A stretch of DNA of 24,949 bases from an uncultured Lachnospiraceae bacterium (lineage in GTDB: Bacteria > Bacillota > Clostridia > Lachnospirales > Lachnospiraceae): assembly GCA_910588755.1 (NCBI GenBank), contig CAJUQZ010000048.1, positions 1 to 24,949 of the forward strand, written 5' to 3'. A program made the translations under genes and the position numbers. A model generated the notes under the pieces. It made no database searches. It was given only the letters and a program-made list of their open reading frames with translations, and was not told the origin of the DNA. Below are positions 1 through 7,518 of the stretch, in pieces. Positions within the stretch are counted from its first letter, which is position 1; each line of letters starts with the position of its first letter.

Positions 1-2
1 CA

Positions 3-734
3 ACAAATGAGATGAATGCCTTTAATGAAACTGCCGACAGGGACATTGAAAAGACAATCACTATCAAATATGAAACGGTTGGCAGTCCAGCTTCTAATGT
101 TACCACAGGTGCGGCGCATGTTGAAGGTACTGCTAACGTTCAAGGCGACTGGTCAGTGCAGACTAGTGAAAAACATTCCCTTGTTGGTGAGGTTGGGCGT
201 GAACTTATAGTAAGAGACGGGAGATTCTTTACCGTTGGCGACAATGGTGCTGAAATGTTCCCAATCAAAAAGGGTGATATCGTCTTCAATCATGAACAGA
301 CAGAGGAACTTTTAAAGAATGGACATATATCTGGACATGGGAAGGCATATGCAGACGGCACGGTAGGCGGTGGAAAGGTGCTTTTACCAGACGGACAGGT
401 ACTGCTCCGCGTACCAGATGATTCACCGCTGTTTGATCTAAGAAGAAAAGCTGAGGCATACATGGAAAAGACCGGCAGTAAACTTGAAGAGGTACTGAAA
501 CCTGTCAATGCGATACATCATCACTTCGAAGAGATTGAGAAGATTATTGATAACAGTACTTATAATAATATTGTCAATAATAACCAACCGAGTATTGTGT
601 TAAATGGAGGCATTAATATAACCTGTCCAGGAGTCAGAGATCCAGAGGTTATGAGAAATCTTCATAGATTAATTGATGATGAGTTCGTTGGATTAAGAAT
701 AGCTGCTTATCAGCAAGTTATGAGAAGCAGATAA
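3..734 (+). CDS. Phage tail tape-measure protein, C-terminal part (partial)
   Basis: The reading frame is open to the left edge, so this is the end of a longer protein. The visible 243 residues contain the segment VGEVGRELIVRDGRFFTVGD followed by NGAEMFPIKKGDIVFNHEQT. As I recall them, such blocks are common near the C-terminus of tape-measure proteins from Firmicutes phages. An asparagine-rich stretch follows, then ITCPGVRDPEVMRNL and a short helical end. Tape-measure proteins set tail length and are packed inside the tail tube. The internal ATG at 12 is probably not the true start, since the family is usually many hundreds of residues long. The family call is from recalled resemblance; the exact phage type is unknown. 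Confidence 0.7.
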   Translation, partial: TNEMNAFNETADRDIEKTITIKYETVGSPASNVTTGAAHVEGTANVQGDWSVQTSEKHSLVGEVGRELIVRDGRFFTVGDNGAEMFPIKKGDIVFNHEQTEELLKNGHISGHGKAYADGTVGGGKVLLPDGQVLLRVPDDSPLFDLRRKAEAYMEKTGSKLEEVLKPVNAIHHHFEEIEKIIDNSTYNNIVNNNQPSIVLNGGINITCPGVRDPEVMRNLHRLIDDEFVGLRIAAYQQVMRSR

Positions 735-821
735 ATATTAGATAGGTAATGTAAAAATTTAATTATTTACAATTGATAGATGTGAATAGAACTGATTCAG
801 AACATTAGAAATATAGAAATA

Positions 822-849
822 ACAGCTCTGAATGCTATTTCAGAGCTGT
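822..849 (+). other. Perfect 11-bp inverted repeat between tail gene and next ORF
   Basis: ACAGCTCTGAA at 822-832 pairs perfectly with TTCAGAGCTGT at 839-849 around a 6-base loop. Only three T residues follow (ATTTGGG), and the ribosome binding site of the next ORF starts 5 bases later. It could be a weak terminator for the tail operon or a 5' leader hairpin that affects translation or stability of the 869 ORF message. The sequence does not decide between these. Confidence 0.6.
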
Positions 850-868
850 ATTTGGGAGGAATAAATAA

Positions 869-1078
869 ATGAAAGAATTGACAAAAGAACAAATAGCAGA
901 ATATGTAACAAATACTATGATGGACGTTTGTATGCAAAATGAAAAAGAATTGTTTGAACAAATGAATGATTCAAAAGACAGTCTTGGAAAACTTCTGGGA
1001 GTATGTATAGGAAAAACAATGCAATTTTGTAGCTGTGTCCTTATAGAAACTTTAGATTATGTATTAAATGATAAATAA
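869..1078 (+). CDS. Small hypothetical protein (69 aa), phage-associated
   Basis: I do not recognise this protein. It has a good ribosome binding site, GGGAGGA at 854-860, 8 bases before the ATG. The product is mostly helical in appearance, with charged residues in the first half (KELTKEQIAEYV) and a more hydrophobic, Cys-containing second half (CIGKTMQFCSCVLIETLDYV). No signal peptide or clear membrane segment is seen. It sits between the tail gene and another small phage-type ORF in the same direction, with AT-rich codon use like its neighbours, so it is probably part of the element's late gene set. Function unknown. Confidence 0.6.
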   Translation: MKELTKEQIAEYVTNTMMDVCMQNEKELFEQMNDSKDSLGKLLGVCIGKTMQFCSCVLIETLDYVLNDK

Positions 1079-1102
1079 AATTTATAAAGGCAGGTATCAA
1101 AA

Positions 1103-1366
1103 GTGGGAAGCATAGCAGACGAACTTATAAAAACAATGCAGATGATGATCGACAAAAACTTAGAGAACAACAAAGCAGATAGAACGTATAGAGCTGTAGT
1201 AAATAGAGTTGATAAAAAAGGATATATCATCAATCTTTCTGGTGGAGAGAGAATAGTAAAATGTTGTATTCCTAATATTGAGTTAAAACCAGGACAACAG
1301 GTATGGGTAAAAGAGCCTATGGGTGATTATAATGACTTACATATTTGCGGTGTGATTAACAAGTAG
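1103..1366 (+). CDS. Small phage protein (87 aa) with a likely OB-fold/beta-barrel half
   Basis: It begins with GTG, preceded by a modest AGGCAGG site at 1088-1094. The first 30 residues look helical (IADELIKTMQMMIDKNLEN). The rest alternates beta-like segments: RAVVNRVDKKGYIINLSGG, then a turn, PNIELKPGQQVWVKEPMG, and a final LHICGVI strand. The pattern 'xGxxVWVxEPxGDxxDLxIxG' resembles small OB-fold proteins near tail or baseplate genes in Firmicutes phages, by memory of the pattern rather than by alignment. It is co-directional with the 869 ORF, 24 bases downstream, and probably co-transcribed. Function is not known; a structural or baseplate-associated role is an inference. Confidence 0.6.
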   Translation: MGSIADELIKTMQMMIDKNLENNKADRTYRAVVNRVDKKGYIINLSGGERIVKCCIPNIELKPGQQVWVKEPMGDYNDLHICGVINK

Positions 1367-1403
1367 GCTGTAGAATTATAAAAGAGTTTTCGAACTATTT
1401 AAC

Positions 1404-1413
1404 CTGTTAACAG
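1404..1413. promoter_or_regulatory. Perfect 10-bp palindrome, possible operator
   Basis: CTGTTAACAG is a perfect palindrome, alone in the AT-rich gap between the small phage ORF and the excisionase. It has the size of a repressor half-site pair, but no promoter is recognisable over it, so the operator reading is weak. Confidence 0.25.
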
Positions 1414-1434
1414 ATGTTTTCGTTTATTGTTTGA

Positions 1435-1464
1435 GGACAGGGGATGTCTGACGCTCTCTTGTCC
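1435..1464 (+). terminator. Hairpin after the phage small-gene cluster, terminator-like
   Basis: GGACAGGGGA at 1435-1444 pairs with TCTCTTGTCC at 1455-1464 over 10 base pairs, two of them G-T, around a 10-base loop. Only a weak CATTATTGT stretch follows, so intrinsic termination would be inefficient. Its place about 70 bases after the stop of the 1103 ORF fits the end of that transcription unit. The gap 1367-1667 holds this hairpin, the palindrome at 1404 and the hairpin at 1584, and no gene that I can see. Confidence 0.45.
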
Positions 1465-1583
1465 CATTATTGTATGTAACTATTGTAGGATTATTATAGG
1501 ATAATTATAGGCTCACTTATTATTTGAACTTATTGGTTAATTGAGATTATTGTTGATTGAAAAGTGAATACAGGTTTTAGTAT

Positions 1584-1613
1584 GAAGGCACTGGCATACT
1601 CACTGGTGCCTTC
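1584..1613 (+). terminator. 8-bp hairpin upstream of xis, terminator or attenuator
   Basis: GAAGGCAC at 1584-1591 pairs perfectly with GTGCCTTC at 1606-1613, followed by TATATAATATTTTG. The following tract is A/T-rich but not a pure T run. The hairpin lies about 55 bases before the excisionase ATG, so it could close the upstream unit or act as an attenuator that keeps xis expression low. Confidence 0.5.
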
Positions 1614-1667
1614 TATATAATATTTTGATTGAGAATTTATATAAATTGGAGTGTGATTTTTACAGAA

Positions 1668-1877
1668 ATGTCGGAAACAAAATCATTAGATATGCCATTT
1701 TGGCTGAAATTGACTTTAACAATTAAGGAAGCGGCAGCTTATTCAAATATAGGAATTAATAAAATAGAGGAGTTATTGAAACAACCTAAATGTAATTTTG
1801 TATTATATGTTGGTAATAAAAAGTTGGTGAAAAGAAAAGAGTTTGAACAGTACATATCAAAGAGTTTGGAAATTTAG
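1668..1877 (+). CDS. xis: Excisionase (Tn916 Xis-like DNA-binding protein)
   Basis: The 69-residue product starting at the ATG at 1668 has the size of Tn916 Xis and shares its layout: MPFWLKLTLTIKEAAAYSNI, GINKIEELL, then a basic end with KKLVKRKEFEQYI. This is a winged-helix/MerR-like DNA-binding fold that bends att DNA and directs the integrase toward excision. An upstream TTG at 1629 in the same frame would add 13 residues, but the family length and the GGAGTG at 1648-1653 favour 1668. It lies just before the integrase gene, its expected partner. The identification rests on pattern and context and is fairly firm. Confidence 0.85.
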   Translation: MSETKSLDMPFWLKLTLTIKEAAAYSNIGINKIEELLKQPKCNFVLYVGNKKLVKRKEFEQYISKSLEI

Positions 1878-1930
1878 AATAAGATTTGAGTAGAAAATTC
1901 AATTTGAATATTCCAAAATGATGGACGATA

Positions 1931-1939
1931 TGCTATAAT
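1931..1939 (+). promoter_or_regulatory. Extended -10 promoter upstream of int
   Basis: TGCTATAAT matches the extended -10 form TGnTATAAT. No good -35 lies 17 bases upstream (TTCCAA at 1911). It is about 55 bases before the integrase ATG at 1994 and would give int its own transcription apart from xis. Confidence 0.5.
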
Positions 1940-1993
1940 ATAGGCTTGTATCAGACTCTTTTTGTTGGAAAACAGCAGAAAGGAGTTGATTTT

Positions 1994-3127
1994 ATGGGTA
2001 AAGACTTAAAAGGCAGGGAGCTTGGAGTTGGTATCTGTCAAAGGAAGGATGGTTTATATACAGCGCGATTTGTAAGTAAAAGAACTGGAAAATCAGTTCA
2101 AAAATATTTTCCAAAGCTGCAGGAGTGTCGTAAGTGGTATGCAGATGCAAAATTTAATGATGAACATGGTGGAATTGATGCATCTGGTGATATGACAGTA
2201 ACGGCATGGTTTGAGTATTGGATCGAAAATATAAAAGGTGACAGTATAAGACCAAATACGATAAGGAATTACAAAGAACGGTTTGAGCATAATATTAAGG
2301 AATGTATTGGTAATATGATATTATCGGAAGTAAAACCGATGCACTGTCAGAATGTTTTGAACCAGATGAAGGACGAATACAAAACATCTACCATATATCA
2401 AACAAGGATAGCATTATATTGTATGTTTTCTGATGCTGTTGAAAATGATGTGATACTTAAAAATCCGGTAACAAAAGCTGTAAAATATAATATTGGGAAA
2501 GAACCTAAGAAAGTCAGGGCATTAACAATTGATGAACAAAAGAAGTTTCTTGAAGCTGCGGAGAAGAGTAGTAATTTTAATCAATATGCCTTTATATTGC
2601 AGACAGGATTGCGGACAGGTGAGTTGATAGGGTTAAAATGGTCTGATATTGATTGGGAAAAGCGTGTTATTCATATACAAAGAAGTATGGAGTACAGATA
2701 CAGTGTTGGAGAATGGCGAATTGGAGAACCAAAAAGCAAATCAGGATATCGTGATGTACCATTGACAGAAGAAGCGGTTGCTATTTTGAAAAGGCAGAAA
2801 GAGAAACTAAGAGAAATCAAAGTGATCAATATGCAGTTCAAAGAATTTGTGTTTCTTTGCAGAAAAGGTGAACCAACAAAAAATTCAGCTTATGATACTA
2901 CATTATTTAAACTATGTGACAAAGCTGGTATTGAACGTTTCTCAATGCATGTTTTAAGGCATACGATGGCGACCAGATGTATTGAAGGCGGGATGCGTCC
3001 TAAGACTTTACAGGTGATTTTAGGTCATGCCAATGTAGGCATTACAATGAATTTATACGTCCATGTGACCGAGGATGAAAAGGTCAAAGAGGTAGAAAGA
3101 ATCGAAAGTGCCTTGAAAATTGTGTAG
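1994..3127 (+). CDS. int: Tyrosine recombinase / integrase (Tn916-type)
   Basis: This 377-residue enzyme integrates and excises the element by strand exchange at att sites. The N-terminus (about 10-50) looks like the small arm-binding domain of Tn916-type integrases. A SAM-like core-binding domain spans about 67-155 (AWFEYWIENI to SDAVENDV). The catalytic domain carries all expected residues: R207 in TGLRTGEL, K249, H319 and R322 in HVLRH, H345 in LGHANV, and nucleophile Y355 in MNLYVHV. The ATG at 1994 follows AAAGGAG at 1979-1985 with good spacing; an upstream TTG at 1946 would overlap the promoter. No frameshift is seen, so the enzyme looks functional. It is the last gene of the element before ychF. 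Confidence 0.95.
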   Translation: MGKDLKGRELGVGICQRKDGLYTARFVSKRTGKSVQKYFPKLQECRKWYADAKFNDEHGGIDASGDMTVTAWFEYWIENIKGDSIRPNTIRNYKERFEHNIKECIGNMILSEVKPMHCQNVLNQMKDEYKTSTIYQTRIALYCMFSDAVENDVILKNPVTKAVKYNIGKEPKKVRALTIDEQKKFLEAAEKSSNFNQYAFILQTGLRTGELIGLKWSDIDWEKRVIHIQRSMEYRYSVGEWRIGEPKSKSGYRDVPLTEEAVAILKRQKEKLREIKVINMQFKEFVFLCRKGEPTKNSAYDTTLFKLCDKAGIERFSMHVLRHTMATRCIEGGMRPKTLQVILGHANVGITMNLYVHVTEDEKVKEVERIESALKIV

Positions 3128-3142
3128 TAATTTGTGTAGTAA
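3120..3142 (+). repeat. Tandem 12-bp repeat at the integrase 3' end
   Basis: TTGTGTAGTAA occurs at 3120-3130 and again at 3132-3142, a 12-bp period. The first copy contains the integrase stop codon. Paired short repeats beside int can be arm-binding or core attachment sequences, so this is a candidate part of attR. The left junction is not visible, so this is unproven. Confidence 0.5.
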
Positions 3143-3157
3143 AAATATAGAGAAAGG

Positions 3158-3186
3158 CAGAAAGCCTTGAAAATAAAGGTTTTCTG
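3158..3186. other. 11-bp hairpin between int and ychF
   Basis: CAGAAAGCCTT at 3158-3168 pairs with AAGGTTTTCTG at 3176-3186 (one G-T pair) around GAAAATA. No T run follows on the + strand. Read on the - strand, the stem is followed after 8 bases by TATATTTTT. It may be a weak bidirectional terminator, a ychF leader hairpin, or part of the element junction. Confidence 0.5.
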
Positions 3187-3203
3187 AACAGGTATAGGAG
3201 ATT

Positions 3204-4301
3204 ATGAAACTAGGAATAGTCGGACTCCCAAACGTAGGAAAGAGTACATTATTTAACTCATTGACAAAGGCCGGTGCGGAATCAGCAAACTACCCATTCT
3301 GCACAATCGATCCAAATGTGGGGGTTGTGATGGTGCCAGATGAGCGGATTAAGCTGCTTGGAGCGCTTTATCACACGAAGAAGGTGACACCTGCAGTGAT
3401 TGAGTTTGTCGATATCGCAGGACTTGTGAAGGGAGCTTCCAAAGGGGAGGGGCTCGGAAATCAGTTTCTGGCAAATATCCGTGAGGTTGATGCGATCGTC
3501 CATGTGGTGAGGTGTTTTGAGGATTCCAATATCGTTCATGTCGATGGCAGTATCGATCCGTTAAGGGATATCGAGACAATCAATCTCGAGTTGGTTTTCT
3601 CTGATATTGAGATTCTAGAGCGGCGTATTGCAAAGGTGTCAAGAGGCGCAAAAAATGACAAGGCCCAGGCTAAGGAACTTGCTCTTGCAGAGCGCATCAA
3701 GGCGCATTTAGAGGAAGGAAAGCTTGCAAAGAGCTTTGTGACAGAGGACGATGAGGAGATCGTGTGGAGAAATAGCTACAATCTTCTGACAGATAAGCCG
3801 GTCATTTTTGCGGCAAACGTCGCGGAGGAGGAGCTTGCAAATGATGCCGCGGACAATGACGGTGTCAGGGCAGTTCGTGAGTATGCGGCATCAGAAGGAT
3901 TTGAGGTCTTTGTGATCTGTGCGCAGATCGAGCAGGAGATTGCTGAGCTTGACGATGATGAGAAGACAATGTTTCTAGAGGATTTGGGATTAAAGGAGTC
4001 TGGATTGGACAAACTGATTGCAGCAAGCTATCGTCTGTTAGGGCTCATCAGTTTTCTGACGGCTGGGGAGGACGAGTGCCGCGCGTGGACGATCAGGGTT
4101 GGAACAAAGGCACCGCAGGCTGCGGGAAAGATTCACACGGATTTTGAGCGTGGGTTTATCCGTGCTGAGGTTGTCAATTACAAGGATCTGCTGGAAAATG
4201 GCTCGCTGGCGGCAGCCAGGGATAAGGGGCTTGTGGGCCTGGAGGGAAAAGATTACGTGGTAAAGGATGGCGATGTGATTCTTTTCCGTTTCAATGTGTG
4301 A
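3204..4301 (+). CDS. ychF: Ribosome-associated GTPase/ATPase YchF (Obg/OLA1 family)
   Basis: YchF is a universally conserved TRAFAC-class P-loop NTPase that binds ribosomes, tends to prefer ATP over GTP, and is linked to translation quality and oxidative stress. The P-loop GLPNVGKST is at residues 7-15. The family hallmark NYPFCTIDPNVG follows at about 29-40, the DIAGLVKGASKGEGLGNQFL switch block at about 70-90, and a C-terminal TGS domain ends with YVVKDGDVILFRFNV. The length of 365 aa matches the family. The ribosome binding site is a modest ATAGGAG. It is the first clear chromosomal gene after the integrated element and appears intact, so insertion happened upstream of it and not inside it. 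Confidence 0.97.
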   Translation: MKLGIVGLPNVGKSTLFNSLTKAGAESANYPFCTIDPNVGVVMVPDERIKLLGALYHTKKVTPAVIEFVDIAGLVKGASKGEGLGNQFLANIREVDAIVHVVRCFEDSNIVHVDGSIDPLRDIETINLELVFSDIEILERRIAKVSRGAKNDKAQAKELALAERIKAHLEEGKLAKSFVTEDDEEIVWRNSYNLLTDKPVIFAANVAEEELANDAADNDGVRAVREYAASEGFEVFVICAQIEQEIAELDDDEKTMFLEDLGLKESGLDKLIAASYRLLGLISFLTAGEDECRAWTIRVGTKAPQAAGKIHTDFERGFIRAEVVNYKDLLENGSLAAARDKGLVGLEGKDYVVKDGDVILFRFNV

Positions 4302-4355
4302 GAATGCAGGGCTTAGTTATTAGATGAACAGACTAAAATAAGGAAGGTAAAAAAT

Positions 4356-5258
4356 ATGCCTGATACAATGGGAGTCAACGATATTGCTTTCCCGTATCTT
4401 GGAATTTATCTGGAGAACGTGCCAAAGAGTTTTTCAGTGTTTGGATTTGAGATTGCACTCTACGGGGTGATCATTGGCATTGGCGTCATACTTGGCGTGC
4501 TGATGGCGGAGCGCATGGCGAAGGTAGAAGGAATGGATACAGACATTATATGGGATTTTGGCATTTATGCTGTCATTTTTTCGGTGATCGGGGCGCGGAT
4601 TTACTATGTAATCTTTTCGTGGGACCAGTACAAAAATGACTTGCTGGGGATCTTCAATCTTCGGCGGGGCGGGCTTGCCATATACGGTGCGGTGATCGCT
4701 GCGTTTGTCACTCTTTTTGTATATAGCAGGATCAAAAAGCTCTCGCCGTACCAGATTGGTGACTGTGGTGTCTACGGCCTGATTCTTGGCCAGATCATAG
4801 GTAGATGGGGAAATTTCTTCAACAGGGAGGTTTTTGGTGGATATACGGATTCCTTATTTGCTATGCGGCTTCCTGTGGATGCAGTGCGTCCGTGGGATAT
4901 CACGCAGTCGCAGCTTGACGGCATGGCGCTGATGGGGGACGTAAATTTCATACAAGTGCATCCGACGTTTTTGTATGAGGGTGTCTGGAACCTGTGTATT
5001 CTGGCGTTGATGCTCTTTTATCACAGAAGGAAGAAATATCATGGTCAAATGTGCCTGTTTTATCTTGGCGGATATGGCATAGGGCGCTTTATCATTGAGG
5101 GAATCCGTACAGACCGGCTTCTGATCCCCGGAACACAGGTCGCGGTATCACAGCTGCTGGGAATGATATTGTTTATTTTTTCAATCGTATTGAATGTAGT
5201 TATAAGGGGCCGCTTACCAAAAACATCAGAACATACAGGGAAGGGAGACAGGGTTTAA
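4356..5258 (+). CDS. lgt: Prolipoprotein diacylglyceryl transferase
   Basis: Lgt moves diacylglycerol from phosphatidylglycerol to the lipobox cysteine of prolipoproteins in the membrane, the first step of lipoprotein maturation. The 300-residue product is strongly hydrophobic with several membrane segments (for example 34-50, 70-87, 105-122 and 265-285). The signature GRWGNFFNREVFGG (residues 149-162) contains the conserved R150, N153 and N156. GARIYYVIF at about 79-87 and VHPTFLYE also match. At residue 110 (GGLAIYGAV) there is Tyr where many Lgts, including those of E. coli and B. subtilis as I recall, have His. AAGGAAGG precedes the ATG. The TAA overlaps the next ATG by one base, so lgt and the glycosidase are probably translationally coupled. 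Confidence 0.97.
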   Translation: MPDTMGVNDIAFPYLGIYLENVPKSFSVFGFEIALYGVIIGIGVILGVLMAERMAKVEGMDTDIIWDFGIYAVIFSVIGARIYYVIFSWDQYKNDLLGIFNLRRGGLAIYGAVIAAFVTLFVYSRIKKLSPYQIGDCGVYGLILGQIIGRWGNFFNREVFGGYTDSLFAMRLPVDAVRPWDITQSQLDGMALMGDVNFIQVHPTFLYEGVWNLCILALMLFYHRRKKYHGQMCLFYLGGYGIGRFIIEGIRTDRLLIPGTQVAVSQLLGMILFIFSIVLNVVIRGRLPKTSEHTGKGDRV

Positions 5259-7438
5259 TGACGAAAGAAAAGATTGAGAAGCTGATCGCACAGCTTACCT
5301 TGCAGGAGAAAGTGGACATGATCCACGGAAATGGTTTCTTTACGACAAAAGGGGTAGAACGGCTGGGAATACCACCATTTAAGACCTCGGACGGGCCAAG
5401 GGGCGTCAGGAAGGACTTTGAGAACGATGCGTGGAAGGATATAGGGCTTAGCTATGACTATGTGTCCTACCTTCCCTGCAACTCGGCGCTTGCGGCTACA
5501 TGGAACAGGGCGCTTGCCCATGCGGCGGGAGGACTGCTGGGAAAAGAGGCGAGAGGACGCGGCAAGGATATGATTCTCGCACCGGGAATCAATATTATGC
5601 GCACGCCGCTGTGTGGGCGTAGTTTTGAGTATATGGGAGAGGACCCGTATCTTGTCTCAGAGATGGTGGTGCCGTTTGTACAGGGCGTCGAGGAAAATGA
5701 TGTCGCTGCGTGTGTCAAGCATTATGCGGTGAACAACCAGGAAACCAGGCGTCTGGATGTGGATGTGGATGTAAGTGAGCGCGCGCTGCGGGAGATATAC
5801 CTTCCGGGCTTTGAGGCGGCTGTCAGGAAGGGAAACGCCAAGGGAATCATGGGCGCATACAATAAGCTTGGCGGTACACACTGCTGCCACCATGACGGAC
5901 TGCTCAACCAGATCCTGCGAAAAGAGTGGGGGTTTGAGGGAATTACTGTGTCAGACTGGGGCGGTGTCCATGATACAAAGGAGGCCCTCATGAATGGTCT
6001 TGACATGGAGATGTCCGTCACGAGTGATTTCGATGCGTACTATATGGCAGATCCACTGATCAGGATGATTGAGAACAAGGAAGTGGACAAGAAGACAGCA
6101 CTTGCAAAGATTGATGAGAAGGTCCGCCATATCCTGAATGTCATGAACTTACTGCACATGCTTGACGGGGAGCGCAGCGCCGGCGGTTACAATGACTATA
6201 ATGACAAGGCCATACTGCGGCAGACGGCGCGGGAGTCCATCGTGTTGCTAAAAAATGACAAAGGTATTCTCCCGCTTGACAGGAAAAAGATTAAGAAACT
6301 GCTGGTGGTCGGCGAAAATGCCAACAGGCAGCATGCTCCCGGTGGTGGAAGTGCAGAGATCAAGGCGCTGTATGAGATCACACCGCTTTTGGGCATCCAG
6401 ATGCTATTAGGTGGCAATACAGAGGTTGTGTATAAGCCAGGATATTATAATGAAGATGTCGGAAATATATGGGCAAATACAGGTGACAGCGAGAATGGGC
6501 AGGCGGATAGTCTCAACCAGGATAATGGAACAGCACAGGTATCACAAGGGGCTTTAGAGAAGCAAAAGCGCCAGCAGGAAATGAATGAAAAGTACTTGCA
6601 GGATGCGCTTCTTGCGGCGGGCGATGCGGACGCAGTCATCTTTGTGGGCGGCCTGACGCACGATTATGACACGGAAGGACAGGACAGATCAGACATGAAA
6701 CTGCCGTATGGGCAGGACAGGCTGATATCAGAGCTTTTGAAGGTGAGGCCAGATACTGTGGTGACGCTCGTGGCAGGCTCCCCTGTGGACATGAGTGCGT
6801 GGCTTGATGATGCGAAGGCACTGGTCTACAGCTGGTATGCAGGTATGGAAGGCGGCATTGCGCTCGCGGAGGTATTGTTTGGTGAGGTCAATCCGTCAGG
6901 ACATTTGCCAGAGACGTTTCCAGTCAGCGGGAAGGACTGTCCGGCGGTGGTGCTTGGGGAATATCCGGGCGGCGATAAGGTAAGCTATGGTGAGGGTATC
7001 TATGTGGGATACCGCTATTATGATACGTTTGATGTCAGTGTGGCCTTTCCATTTGGCTACGGCCTGTCTTACACGGATTTTGTGATGACGGGCATACGCG
7101 CGGAGGTGATTGAGGACACTGCGCAGGGCAAGAGTGTGAAGGTGAGCTTTGATATCTCGAATACGGGCAGCCGTGCGGGCGCACAAGTCGCGCAGATCTA
7201 TGTCGCGGACAAATATCCCAAGGTCAAAAAGGCGGCAAAAGAACTCAAAGCGTTTGAGAAGATTTATCTCGAGGCAGGTGAGACGCGGGAGGTGACGCTC
7301 ATGCTTGAGCGGGAGGCATTCACTTATTTTGATGAGGAGTCACACAGCTTTAAGGTAGATGCGGGAAGCTACATGCTGCTGCTTGCAAAGAATGCGGAAG
7401 AGATTGTGGATGTCACAGAGATCGAGTTTTCAGTATAG
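5258..7438 (+). CDS. Glycoside hydrolase family 3 (beta-glucosidase-type), cytosolic
   Basis: The 726-residue enzyme has the three usual GH3 parts: an N-terminal TIM barrel (about 1-300), an alpha/beta sandwich domain (about 335-600) and a C-terminal fibronectin-III-like domain (about 645-725). The catalytic nucleophile is D233 in GITVSDWGG. The substrate-binding KH motif is K154-H155 in VKHYAVNNQ. There is no signal peptide, so it would hydrolyse imported oligosaccharides or glycosides in the cytoplasm. A polar, Gln/Asn-rich insert at about 400-450 sits inside the second domain. Substrate cannot be read from sequence; beta-glucosidase, beta-xylosidase or related activity are all possible. 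It starts inside the lgt stop codon (TAATG) with GGGAGA upstream. Confidence 0.93.
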   Translation: MTKEKIEKLIAQLTLQEKVDMIHGNGFFTTKGVERLGIPPFKTSDGPRGVRKDFENDAWKDIGLSYDYVSYLPCNSALAATWNRALAHAAGGLLGKEARGRGKDMILAPGINIMRTPLCGRSFEYMGEDPYLVSEMVVPFVQGVEENDVAACVKHYAVNNQETRRLDVDVDVSERALREIYLPGFEAAVRKGNAKGIMGAYNKLGGTHCCHHDGLLNQILRKEWGFEGITVSDWGGVHDTKEALMNGLDMEMSVTSDFDAYYMADPLIRMIENKEVDKKTALAKIDEKVRHILNVMNLLHMLDGERSAGGYNDYNDKAILRQTARESIVLLKNDKGILPLDRKKIKKLLVVGENANRQHAPGGGSAEIKALYEITPLLGIQMLLGGNTEVVYKPGYYNEDVGNIWANTGDSENGQADSLNQDNGTAQVSQGALEKQKRQQEMNEKYLQDALLAAGDADAVIFVGGLTHDYDTEGQDRSDMKLPYGQDRLISELLKVRPDTVVTLVAGSPVDMSAWLDDAKALVYSWYAGMEGGIALAEVLFGEVNPSGHLPETFPVSGKDCPAVVLGEYPGGDKVSYGEGIYVGYRYYDTFDVSVAFPFGYGLSYTDFVMTGIRAEVIEDTAQGKSVKVSFDISNTGSRAGAQVAQIYVADKYPKVKKAAKELKAFEKIYLEAGETREVTLMLEREAFTYFDEESHSFKVDAGSYMLLLAKNAEEIVDVTEIEFSV

Positions 7439-7461
7439 GGTGATGTAACGGTGTCCTTTTT

Positions 7462-7504
7462 GGGCGTGGTGCATAGTATTATAGTAGAGAAATGTGCCAC
7501 GCCC
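7462..7504 (+). other. Long hairpin just upstream of ylmC/ymxH
   Basis: GGGCGTGGTGCA at 7462-7473 pairs with TGTGCCACGCCC at 7493-7504 over 12 base pairs (two G-T) around a 19-base A/T-rich loop. No T run follows directly, but the GGGAGG of the next gene starts 2 bases later and TTTTTT comes after that. It may end the GH3 transcript poorly, or control access to the next gene's ribosome binding site. Confidence 0.6.
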
Positions 7505-7518
7505 AGGGAGGATTTTTT

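Larger units (their letters stand above)
1..3190. mobile_element. Right end of an integrated prophage or phage-derived element
   Basis: The stretch holds a tape-measure C-terminus, two small phage-type ORFs, an excisionase and a tyrosine integrase, and then changes abruptly to housekeeping genes at ychF. It is visibly more AT-rich than the DNA after about 3200, which supports foreign origin. The xis-int pair at the outer edge next to the chromosome is the arrangement known from Tn916-like elements and many temperate phages. No holin, endolysin, tail-fibre or repressor gene lies between the tail gene and the integrase, so the element is either unusually ordered or decayed. The left end is outside the window. 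The right limit is approximate: it lies between the integrase stop and the ychF start, and no attachment core can be proven from one end. Confidence 0.75.

Noticed and set aside
1629..1667. TTG start giving a longer excisionase
   Set aside because: Tn916 Xis-type proteins are close to 67-70 residues, which fits the ATG at 1668.
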